37,607 nucleotides of DNA, taken from the NCBI GenBank assembly GCA_001970955.1, contig MPUH01000737.1:1-37607 (forward strand), given 5' to 3'. Each line of letters starts with the position of its first letter. Position 1 is the stretch's first letter. A program made the position numbers and the translations under genes. Source of the DNA: Stentor coeruleus (taxonomy: Eukaryota; Ciliophora; Heterotrichea; Heterotrichida; Stentoridae). The notes beneath the pieces are model-generated. The model was not told the origin of the DNA, ran no database searches, and saw only the letters and a list, made by a program, of their open reading frames with translations. Below are positions 1-9,700 of the stretch, one piece after another.

Positions 1-258
1 CGTAGCATATACAAATTAAATGGTTTAAATTTTTAACCATTTTTTTATTTCAAAACTATACACAATTATAATGCAGTACTTAAAGCCAAATAGACCTACA
101 AATTAATGGCTAAATTCTCATTAATATATAGCTTTTCATATATTCCAAAACAAAATGAATATATCATAATTTCTAATGTTTAAATCTCAATTCTAACCCA
201 AAATTTGATATATAAATATTCCCAAGAACATGATGAAAACACAAAATATGTTAAATAC
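1..258. other. 3' flank of the first minus-strand gene
   Basis: No gene is visible here. The plus strand is relatively C-rich and G-poor, as in other downstream flanks of minus-strand genes in this window, so it is probably the 3' UTR and flank of the gene ending at 259. Confidence 0.4.
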
Positions 259-1317
259 TTAAGAACTCCGATCTAACTCTCTTGGTATCAAAGGTTCGTT
301 AATGTCACTAACCTGATCCCTCCTCTCACTAGCTGCAACATCCCTATAATAAATCAAGCTCATAGGCATTGCAATCATGAAATTATTATAAGGGTTCTCC
401 ATATTCATCTCGTCTTCCCCAGGATTCCTCAGAACAAAAGGTAACTTCTCATAATTGTCTTCAACTAATCCCTGCTCCCCAACATTAGCTTCATACATTG
501 GAGTAATTTCTCTAAACTCATGTCCTGTTTCGTATTCTTCTAAATCGAAATATTGCCCTCTAAACTTAGGGAAAAATATCAAGCATGTTGCTCCAAAGCC
601 AATGAGCTCAATAACCTCATCAATGATCTTAAAATAAGTAATATAGTCTAAACCATATTTCAAAACTTCAATAATCAAAAACACCCCAACAACTAAGATT
701 TCAGCAGCAAAATAAAATTGCAAAAGCCATGCAAAAGTATTTATCATACTAAGCTTTAGTTTTGTAGATTGCAAAGATGTGGCAAGTCTGTTTCGTTCCA
801 TCATATTGATTCTGCCTTTTAATATGCCTTTGACTTTTTCAAGCCAAGATAATGCAAAGCGCCTTAGGACTATTAGCATTATAAATAGTAAAACCTCTGA
901 GTAACTTTCTTGTAGAAGACATAGACTATGGATTATATAGATAGCTCCACAACTTATGATCATAGTATGGATTTCATTAGTTTCAAAATTCTCTCGAGTT
1001 AGGCAGAACCCATTGCTTATGAGTATCAGGGCCATATACCAGCTGGTGTTGTATAAACAAAATAATGAACCTTCGAAGAGAACCCAATATCTCCACATTT
1101 CGGTATTCTGACAAGTGTAGGAAACAAGAAAAGAGGATAGTTCAAGGAAGAATTTTAGAGCTAAAGTAAAAGCGAGAAGTTTGTGTAAGGAATTTACGAA
1201 CTGGCTGTTTAAATACTTGCTATTTATATGCCAAATAGACCATATAATAAGGTAGACAAGTGCTGACACCGCATAGATCTTTGACTCAGTGCTATTGTAT
1301 AGGCACTCCTGATCCAT
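259..1317 (-). CDS. Seven-helix membrane protein, possibly GOST/GPR180-type
   Basis: This is a 352-residue integral membrane protein. About seven hydrophobic segments are visible, near residues 14-32, 46-68, 78-106, 116-136, 142-158, 189-220 and 232-252. A hydrophilic acidic tail of about 100 residues follows. The third segment runs into MALILISNGFCLTREN, which recalls the 'LLLxAKGWxI' stretch of the GpcrRhopsn4/GOST (GPR107, GPR180, TMEM145) membrane domain, but that match is by eye and weak. There is no signal peptide or GOLD lumenal domain, so if it belongs to that family it is only the membrane part. The ATG is preceded in frame by a stop 6 bases upstream, so no longer N-terminus exists without an intron. 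It ends with TAA. The cellular location and ligand are unknown. The gene itself is secure; the family is tentative. Confidence 0.75.
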   Translation of the reverse strand: MDQECLYNSTESKIYAVSALVYLIIWSIWHINSKYLNSQFVNSLHKLLAFTLALKFFLELSSFLVSYTCQNTEMWRYWVLFEGSLFCLYNTSWYMALILISNGFCLTRENFETNEIHTMIISCGAIYIIHSLCLLQESYSEVLLFIMLIVLRRFALSWLEKVKGILKGRINMMERNRLATSLQSTKLKLSMINTFAWLLQFYFAAEILVVGVFLIIEVLKYGLDYITYFKIIDEVIELIGFGATCLIFFPKFRGQYFDLEEYETGHEFREITPMYEANVGEQGLVEDNYEKLPFVLRNPGEDEMNMENPYNNFMIAMPMSLIYYRDVAASERRDQVSDINEPLIPRELDRSS

Positions 1318-2950
1318 ATTTTATGTTAAAATAGCTATAGATGGTTAGTTTATTCTATATGCTGAGCCGCTGAAAGACTCTATATGTTGTCTAGATGTAC
1401 TGTGTTGGGGTTTTGAGCCTTTTGGGCGAAATCAGGCACTGATCCAAAAACTGCCTCCATAAATAGAGATTTAAGTTCTTTGTAAGCTTGAAAGTATAGT
1501 AAATTGTAAGTGCAAAAAATGAGAATTTATTGTTATAAAAAATAAGCCCATATCTGTTTTTGTCTAATACTAATATTTTGTTTATAAATTAATAAGGGCT
1601 GGACAATAGTCAAGCGATAATTCCTAACTAATGCTAATACTAATCTGTTTTTGTAGTAAGATAGTCACCTATAAGCATTATACTTGCTGTCCATTTCATT
1701 AGCATGATTATAATAAAAAATTGATGTGCGCCAGTTGTGTTGGCAGATGATTACATAAAGGATAAAAATTGCTGTTATAGTAAAATTTCCAAAATTCATA
1801 GTTTTATAATCAAAATAAATAGCATATTCATTATAACTAGTAAAGTTAATATTGTTATAGTAGACTTATGAATAAAATCTTTGCTTAATTATAAAATATT
1901 TGATGCTTTTATATTATACTATTTGCTGTATAATTCCTAAATATAAAGTCTCAAAACGAATCTGCTAACGATTATAGAAAATTTAGAGCTGGATATCCTT
2001 TTTCTTTGTTTGAATAATTATCAAGTGCAGGGAGTAACCAGGAAAACCTTATTGCAACTCCTCATTTTCTCGTAGAATAGTGCACGGGATTATACCGAAA
2101 ACTCCTTGATAATCCGGAAATAATACCTAAAAATAAATGAAGTTATCAAACAATAAAAAATGCTGAAGAAAAGACTCACGATTCTGAGATAGAACAGTGA
2201 TAATAATTCCATAATCAAAACCAGTTTTTTAATGAGTGGTAGCGATTGCTAGTATTGGGCTTGGTGGGCAGCATAACAATTTTTTTGTTTATTATGGAGA
2301 AGCATATTTAAGGATTTAATAACTTCTATAGCTAGAATTTACAATAAATTGGAATAGGAATAGATATCAATAAGAACAAGCTATATCAAGGATTTACTTG
2401 ACTATTATAACCTGTTAAAATAAAGTAAGAATTTTTTTCAAAATCATATTTATAGATCGGTCAAAGAATATGCTTTAATTCTATAATTTATCAAATTTTT
2501 ACTTTGATATATAACTTTAATTTTATTATCATTTTTGCTTTTATATTTTTAGAACTACCATAAGAACTTCAAGACATGCCTAAAGTAAGCTGGATTCTTC
2601 AAGAAAAACAAGGTGAACACAAGACTTGCCTCAATCATTTTGACACTAAAGAAAAGAAACAGTAAAGACCTCCTGAACTTCAAGACATGCCTAAAGTAAG
2701 CTGGATTCTTCAAGAAAAACAAGGTGAACACAAGACTTGCCTCAATCATTTTGACACTAAGACAAACAAACCTCGATCGGACAAGTTTAAATCATGCCAC
2801 CTTAACTATCACCCACTTTAAACTTTAAACTTTTATATTTTGGCATCATGTGGTAGCTCCCTGAAATAAAGAAGTAAGCATTTATATTCCAATTCCAAAA
2901 TTTTTCTATCATACAATTATTTATAATCTCAAAATTCTTCTTGTAATAAA
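1318..2950. other. 1.6-kb gene-poor interval
   Basis: No convincing gene on either strand, apart from short chance frames over the repeats. It lies between two divergently transcribed genes (minus gene starting at 1317, plus gene starting at 2951), so promoters for both should be inside it. It holds a perfect 86-bp duplication at 2564-2760. A plus-strand reading of about 1953-2600 gives protein-like stretches but carries some 13 stops. Confidence 0.5.
2564..2760. repeat. Perfect 86-bp direct repeat, two copies, period 111 bp
   Basis: Copy 1 is 2564-2649 and copy 2 is 2675-2760. They are identical base for base and separated by 25 bp of unrelated sequence. Each copy also contains two near-identical short pieces of the form CAAGACNTGCCT. 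Perfect identity suggests a recent duplication. The 111-bp period is a multiple of three, so frames stay open through both copies on the minus strand, but I see no evidence that this is translated. Confidence 0.95.
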
Positions 2951-4351
2951 ATGGTAGACAATACTTCAGATAATATAGCCAAAGAACCCAGAGCTCCAAG
3001 TTGGACAATGAAATTCAATAGACTAACCGCAAAATACAATATTATCAGCTTATTTAACTATGAAAGCATTCTTAAAAGAAAAATCATGATAGACTTTTTA
3101 ATCTGTTCCCTAGCTTTCATTTCAATCTTCATATCCTTCCAAGAAGTAAGCTTCAAATAGGCTGAAATGTACTACGAATTAACAGTTTATAACGACTCCT
3201 CAAAAAGCCTTATATTAATCAATTCTCTTAGAGGAATCAACTGCATTTTTTCTATTATCATATGTAAATTATAGTTAGGCTTGCTTATATGTATGAATTA
3301 CAAAAATTTTTTACAACTGAACCAAAAATCTGAAAATGTAAGTATGCTTGATCTGAGCCTCCGTGAGCGCCTTTATCTTATAACTGAAATCCTCATTTCC
3401 CTTATCTCTGACCCTCCATATCTCAATCTTATATTCGAAGGTCCAACCCCTCAAGGACACCTTTATTACCAATCATCAACAATATTATCATCATTATCAT
3501 TTATCAAAGGTTACCATTTTATGAAACTCTATGCAAATTATACAGTGTGGATGTCCCCAGAAAATCAATCTAAAAGCAAAAAATATGGAGTTAATTCTTC
3601 AGTTTTTTTTGCTATGAAGGCTGATTTGAAACTGAAACCATTAGTTGTAATTATTCCTCTTGCAATAGGAACAGTATTTATAGCTGGGTATATTATAAGA
3701 AATATGGAAAGGGGATATATAGCAAAAGGTTGGGAAGGAGAGTATTTTAAATATGCGACAAATGGATGGTGGTGTGCCATAATCACAATGACAACAGTAG
3801 GCTATGGTGATGTTTATCCAAAAACTGATATTGGAAGACTTTTTATATGCATCACTGGGATTGTTGGGCTAATTTTAATATCCCTTTATGTCGCTGCTTT
3901 GAACTCAGCAGTAAGTTTTAACAAGCAAGAATTTCACAGTTACTTAGAAATCAAAAGAATTAAAAACAATATGCGAATACAGCATACAGCGAGCAATATT
4001 ATAAAAACTGCAGCTTCAATGCTAAGAGCTAAAAACAATCATAATCTAAATAGCATGTTTTTGATTGGCATCAGACTAAAACACTTAGCTAATCATAGTA
4101 TTCAGTCTAAACACTCTTTAGAAAAGTACATTGCCCCATCAGAAATGCTTTTGGAAATAGAGAAAAAACTTGAACGAGATATCAACTTTGTTAAACAACA
4201 GTTTATAGATGTGAAATATATAGGAGAAAAGCTTAAGATTATGCAAAAAGAGCAAAAAAGTATTGAGACCAGTATTGATCATGTACTTAGTGAACAAAGA
4301 TTGATACTTAATAAATTTGCTGAGTATAATATTAAAGGCTATGCGTTATAA
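2951..4351 (+). CDS. SK-type (calmodulin-gated) potassium channel subunit, three exons
   Basis: Exons 2951-3145, 3161-3263 and 3279-4351 join to a 456-residue protein once two 15-nt introns are removed. Exons 1-2 supply S1 and S2. A serine/asparagine-rich linker and further helices lead to the pore helix and selectivity filter TVGYGD near residues 272-277. After the last helix, the basic stretch YLEIKRIKNNMRIQHTAS and the following amphipathic helices match the position and character of the SK (KCNN) calmodulin-binding domain. A C-terminal coiled-coil-like segment (about 400-450) ends the protein, again as in SK channels. Family knowledge: SK channels open when calcium binds resident calmodulin and hyperpolarise the membrane. 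The S4 charge pattern looks weak, consistent with low voltage dependence. Ends with TAA. The match is by recall of family features, not alignment. Confidence 0.85.
3146..3160 (+). other. 15-nt intron 1 of the potassium channel gene
   Basis: Sequence GTAAGCTTCAAATAG. It carries an in-frame TAG at its end that would otherwise stop the protein at residue 69. Removing it joins FQE to AEMYY in frame (phase 0). It has GTAA at the 5' end, A at position 10 and TAG at the 3' end. Confidence 0.9.
3264..3278 (+). other. 15-nt intron 2 of the potassium channel gene
   Basis: Sequence GTAAATTATAGTTAG. It splits a TGC codon after its first base (phase 1). Removal restores the hydrophobic S2 helix across the junction. 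Same layout as intron 1: GTAA start, A at position 10, TAG end. Confidence 0.9.
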
Positions 4352-5578
4352 AGGATAAGTAATTTATTAAACTTTTTAGCATTATATTATTATATAGCAT
4401 TTGTTTTTAAAGTTTTATTTGGTTAATTTATGCTTGGTAGGATTTTTTGGGATATTTCAATAAAATATGGCTAATAATATTAAAGTAATTTATTATTAAA
4501 TTGTGAAACTTGAACTGCAAGTTCTTATTTAATTTATATTCCAATTTTGAGAAATTAATGATTCACACATTTTAATTGAAATTGAGAATGAATTGTGTGC
4601 ATTTTATAAGGTATGGAGTTAATTAGATATGGAAAAGATCTCATTCACTTTTTTTGTTTTATATTCTCTCCAAATTTATTATTAGAATTAGCATATAAAA
4701 CTAAGAATACCAACAAATCAACCCTTTCAGCATGCCAATTTAAACTTAATCCTTCTGTTGGAATATGAAAAAATTAATAATACAGAAAAGCATCTGTTTG
4801 AGAATTATCTAGTTACTGCTGAAATGCTTATTGAAGCATTTATAATGTTAATATTCCTCGCAACAGCTGCAGATTATTGATCAAGTTGATTTTATTCCTA
4901 ATGATCTAAAATTAGGCGTTTCCCTTTTTATCTGCTTTAATCTTTGGCAGTTAATTTAAATATTCATGATTCTCCAAGTATGCAACTTATACTTAATTAT
5001 ACTTAACCCAAGGACTTAGAATTTAGAATATTATTTTCTGTTTAGAGATATTTCAGAAAAATCATTTAAAATGTAGAAAAGTAGAATTTTAAAAACAATA
5101 TATTTTGAAAGAAAGAGATTCTGAGGTATTTTAGTAATCGATAATATAATGAGAAATATTGGTTGGAATATAAAGAGATCGCTTTTCTTGGAAGATGTTG
5201 ATAAAAGTCTTTTGCTAGAAATTACTATAGTTCAATTAGGAATCAAATTGATTTAGTTAAGTATTATAAGTATATCAATTAAGTAAGTTGTAAATGGAAA
5301 TTAATTTTGTATGTGCGAAAATATAGGGAAATACATTTGTTTTTGAAAATATATTAGATATGATTTTGTATTAATTCAAGCATAGATTAGTGTTAAAAAA
5401 TATATAATTATGCTATGAGATAAAGTTTTAGATGCTAGAATTGGATGCTCAAATTTGAAATACTATCAGATACTTGGCTTATATATAAAAATAATTTATG
5501 GTATAGGTATTTATTATTGCTTTATAAAGGATGTTTTGGATAAGATGATTAACAAACGAATAGTTAGATAAAATTTCA
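4352..5578. other. 1.2-kb interval between convergent genes
   Basis: No intact gene. The plus strand is G-rich throughout, unlike other convergent intervals, where it turns C-rich near the minus-strand gene. Short open stretches with protein-like composition lie at 4692-4880, 4852-4956 and 5125-5256 in shifting frames; they may be a decayed gene but could be chance. Confidence 0.4.
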
Positions 5579-6118
5579 CTAGCCGATTGTCGCAGTTCGA
5601 TACTTTAATGGTGTTTCATAGCATTCCATCATTACTTCTTTTGCCCTATTGATGCATTTCGGACAATACCAACGGACAGAACTATTCTTTTGCCTTTCAA
5701 TTTCTTCGAATTTCATTTTCAAACATTCAGGATGATACCAGTTTCCACAAAATCCTTCACATTTAAACATTAATTCTCCTAACAAGTAAGGTTGATTACA
5801 ATTACAATATGATTCTGAGTCGATTTCAGGATTTTCATAAATATAGTCAATTGCAATGTTGTTAGCTTTTGAGGGTATTCGATTAAGCCTTTTATAGTAT
5901 CTAGAGTTAACTTCTAGATATGCACGGACTGTTTTTGATGCTTCTGATAAATCAAATGGTGTTGATGGATTGCTTATCCTGGTAGAAGGCCAATCTGACA
6001 TCATTCTTACTGGCCGTTTAATTCTGAACTTATGCAACGGTATCGCCTTGATCGCTTTATGCAATTTGGTTCTAGTCTTTAACCTCTTAACTGCATCCTT
6101 AGAATATCTTTGAGACAT
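5579..6118 (-). CDS. Small PHD-finger protein (candidate histone-tail reader)
   Basis: This 179-residue protein has a basic N-terminal 40 residues and one C4HC3 PHD zinc finger. The ligands are C105, C107, C120, C124, H129, C132, C152 and C155. W127, just before YH129, is at the place where H3K4me3-binding PHD fingers (ING, CFP1 and TAF3 types) have an aromatic-cage tryptophan. The order YCNCNQPY...FKCEGFCGNWYHPEC...WYCPKC is typical of that reader subgroup. Known of the family: such fingers read the histone H3 tail and recruit chromatin complexes. Inferred: this is a nuclear chromatin factor. No second domain is visible, so it is probably a small subunit of a larger complex. Ends with TAG. 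A methyl-lysine preference is not shown by the sequence. Confidence 0.85.
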   Translation of the reverse strand: MSQRYSKDAVKRLKTRTKLHKAIKAIPLHKFRIKRPVRMMSDWPSTRISNPSTPFDLSEASKTVRAYLEVNSRYYKRLNRIPSKANNIAIDYIYENPEIDSESYCNCNQPYLLGELMFKCEGFCGNWYHPECLKMKFEEIERQKNSSVRWYCPKCINRAKEVMMECYETPLKYRTATIG

Positions 6119-6710
6119 TTTGTATAAGATTTTACTTATATCATTGATTATTACAGGTTATATTATACAGAAAGTATTTAATCAGATGAATTAAGCTTAT
6201 TTGTGTATTATTTAAGTAAAATCGTAATAGTTTTATTTTCTGGTTTTAAAGAGTTTTAATAGGATTAGCATCAGCATTTTTAAGAATGCTATGTTTGAGG
6301 TGGATGCTTTGATTAAATTTTAAGTTTTTTTCATGTAGTAGTGATTCTTATTTATACTTGCTTATATCAGAAGATAATAAATAGCTAATATATAAATTGA
6401 TTTTAGCTAGTAAATATGTAAATGAAAGCTCAAATATTTTTCGCTTCACTATAGATAAAATTTTCAAAGATTCTTCCAGGATGCTTCAAAATTTGCAAAA
6501 ACTTCAGGATGCTTCATTTTCAAGAGTTTAAAATTACAAAAAAATCATGAAAATTTCAAACTTTGGGAAACAAGTTTGGCCCTTGAGCTTAACACAACAA
6601 AAAGATTTTAACCCAATAAAGATATATATAGTTAGATTAACTATGCTGAAAACTATCGAGATTTAGTTTAGACTTCCATATTTACCTTTACATATTTTTA
6701 AAATAATTAA
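6119..6710. other. Divergent intergenic region (0.6 kb)
   Basis: Lies between the start of the minus PHD gene and the start of the plus polycystin-like gene, so it should hold both promoters. I see no recognisable core element. A 12-bp direct repeat, CAGGATGCTTCA, occurs at 6477-6488 and 6505-6516 (period 28). Confidence 0.4.
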
Positions 6711-9700
6711 ATGGATATAATGTTATTTGTATTGTGCCTGCTAAGCCTAGCTAGGTCCTTGCTAACTTTTACAGATGTATCATATAATATTGATGATGAA
6801 GATAGTATTCTATTGAGTTTTACCCTCAAAGATGAAGAATCAAATACTGTCACAGTAAGCAAGATATTATATATTGACATGAATCCAATTGCTATCTTTA
6901 CGTTATATACTCAAGAATTTACAGGCACTTTCAATAAATACGTTAGTCTATATGCTATAGGCACATTTACTGTTACTCTCATGTGCTACGGATGCCAATT
7001 TTATTCGTTTTCTATAACAGCTTCACAAGATTATGGTCAATCTATCACTTTAACACCAAGAGCCACTAAAATACTAATAAATCAAGAAGTGTTTATAGAT
7101 TTTGCATGCAGTGAAGGTATTTCTGCTTTGCCTATCTATAGCTATGCCTCTGAATTGGAAGACATTATTTATAATATTCCTACCTCTCAAACATATTTTT
7201 CAGTTATTTTCTCATCAGTTGGCACTAAGAGGCTGTACACTGCTTTTTCAATTGGCTACTTTATTCCTGCAGAATTAATAATAGTTTATCCATATTCTGT
7301 TTTATCCTTCGCCGGTAACCTTGCAATATTTATTTAGCCAACTGATGTTAAGTCAGTATTAGAAATTATTGTTTCATCATATACCGATGATACAATGGCT
7401 GCTCCATTTAATCCAGGCTGCGAATTAACGATAACTTTGAGTCCTCAAGGAACAATTTCAGGCACTACAATTAAATCAATGGTTAATGGAATTACAACTT
7501 TTTCAAGCCTCCATGTAATAACAGAAGGAACATTTGCAGTAATAGCAGAAGGGAGTTGCATAGACACCTTAACGTCCACAGAAACTTTTTCAATAGTTGG
7601 GGTAAAAAACTTAGTTGTTTCTTCTTCATCAGTCTGTATAGCATTAGGTGTGTTGACTGAAATAAATGTTAGTATTCTTGATTCATCAGGCGAAGATTTT
7701 ATTATTTCAACTTTAGTAACATTAGGATCATCAAGCATCGAAATATCTGGAACAACTAGTTCATTAACATCCACAGGCATAGCAAAAGTAACAGTTTCTT
7801 TTAATTCAATTGGAAATACTAAGCTTAGCGCAAGTTCAGATCAAGATTTAGAGGGATCGTCTTCAAATGAGCTACAAATTTATGTTTTGGATCCTCTTTG
7901 TGATGAATGGGATACTAATGGTGTTTGTCAAAAATGCATAATAATGGCAGCATTTGTGGATGGAATCTGTGCTTGTAATGAAAATAGTAATGGCCCAGAA
8001 TGCGTGTGCAATGATGGATTTATATATGACCAAGCTCAATGCTTGCCATGTGCGAATGTTTATCAAGACTCTGATATAGTTGGTTTATATAATGAAGACT
8101 TCAAAAGCATAAATATTGAGTTTTCATCAAGCTCAAAAGCTAGTTTAAATCCCGTTTGCACTAATTTAGTCACCCTTCCTGAAGAATTAAAATCCTCATT
8201 TTCGGAGTGTGTATGGAAAACATCATCAATAATGACGCTAACATTTAACTCTTTGCTAAATGGAAAAAATATTGTGATAGGCTTAGATCTAAGTATTGTT
8301 CCTTCAGCAACTAAATGTAATTTGCCTATTGAATCACTTAATGCAAATGTTAAAGCTGCAACAGATCTTCCAAAGCCTGAAGTAACTCTTTATGGACCTT
8401 CGGTTGTGTCTCTAGCATGCCAAAAAGATGATATTTCTATTGTTAATGATCAAGATTATAGCGATTATAAATATGAATGGACAGCCAGTCCATCAGATAA
8501 AGACTTAGATAAATTATTGGAAACAAAAACAACTTCACAACTTACTATTCCAATTAGTTATATGAAAGAAGGGACTGTTAAATTTACTTGCAAAGCAATT
8601 AGTATGACTTTTAACACATCTACAATCAAGTCAATTTCGATAACAGTAACAACTGAAGAAACAATTAGTGTAGGTTTTAACACTGAAACAGCTGTAACTT
8701 ATTTTGTATCAGACACAATATATATTCAAGGTATCATCTTGTCAGCATGCGGCTATAGTGGTGATATAACTTATACTTGGGAAACAACAAAAAATAACAT
8801 AGACTTCAATTATATCCTTTCCCTAAACTCAAAACCTGATAGCTTAAATATTCCTCCAAACACTCTGAAATCAGGAGAAGAATATATATTCAAGCTTACA
8901 GCTAAAATTGAATCAGAATCAATTCAAGGATCAAATATTATAACAGTGACAATAGCTTCAGATCCAATTATAATAAATTTAGATAAATCATCAGGAATAG
9001 TAAGTAAAGATCAAGATTTAGTAATCATAGCTTCAGTAACTGATCCCAATGACTCTCAAGCAAATATTGAAGTAAAATGGTCTTGCAATGAGAATTTAGA
9101 ATCATGTAAAGATAGTAGTGGGTCAAAATTACTACTTACTACAGAAAATACCAAGCTCACTGTTGGAAAAAAAGATTTAAGAAATGAAGCTTATTATTCT
9201 TTTATAGCTACAGCAAGTAGTTCAAATAAAGAAAATAGTATAACTATTGAGATTTATGTGGATGAAAATGCTCATGGAGAACTTAATATTCAATATACAG
9301 AAGATGATAATGCAGAAAATATTTTAATGATTGGAAGCGTTAAAGGCATAGATAATCCTGAATTCAAATGGGAAATTGAACCCACAATTTCTGGTAGTAT
9401 TAGATTATCGGATTCATATATCAGTATTCCAAAGACTAGTCTTAAGTCGGATACAATTTATAAAATTACATTAAAAGCATCGAGCACAGAAGGAAACCCA
9501 TTGACTACATTTAAAATTATAAGTTTGCCAAAGAAACCAAACTGTTCATCACCAACCACACAATTTTTAGATACAATCTGGCTAATGAGCGAAAATGATT
9601 GTAATTCAGAAGGTTCGATTTATTCATATCAATATGGTTGCCAAAAAGCAGATAAGACCTTTTTGTGGCTTACTAGTGAGACCTATATAAATTTTGCAAA

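Noticed and set aside
1405..1445. GCCTTTTGG followed by an ATCA, resembling the 5' end of U2 snRNA.
   Set aside because: The GTAGTA branch-recognition sequence and the Sm site that should follow are absent, so only a 9-base chance match remains.
1953..2600. A plus-strand frame that reads as plausible protein if TAA and TAG are taken as glutamine.
   Set aside because: About 13 stops in roughly 215 codons is close to the chance rate for such AT-rich DNA, one of them is TGA, and every real gene here uses TAA/TAG as stops.
2555..2749. A 64-codon minus-strand frame across the 86-bp duplication.
   Set aside because: It is open only because the repeat period is a multiple of three; there is no domain and no sign of use.
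3910..3924. GTAAGTTTTAACAAG in the channel gene, a 15-mer with GTAA start and A at position 10.
   Set aside because: It ends AAG, not TAG, and the frame is open through it; no need for splicing.
7315..7337. A 23-nt GT-AG intron as an alternative to the GC-AG one.
   Set aside because: Its removal shifts the frame straight into a TGA, and the length is unlike the other introns.
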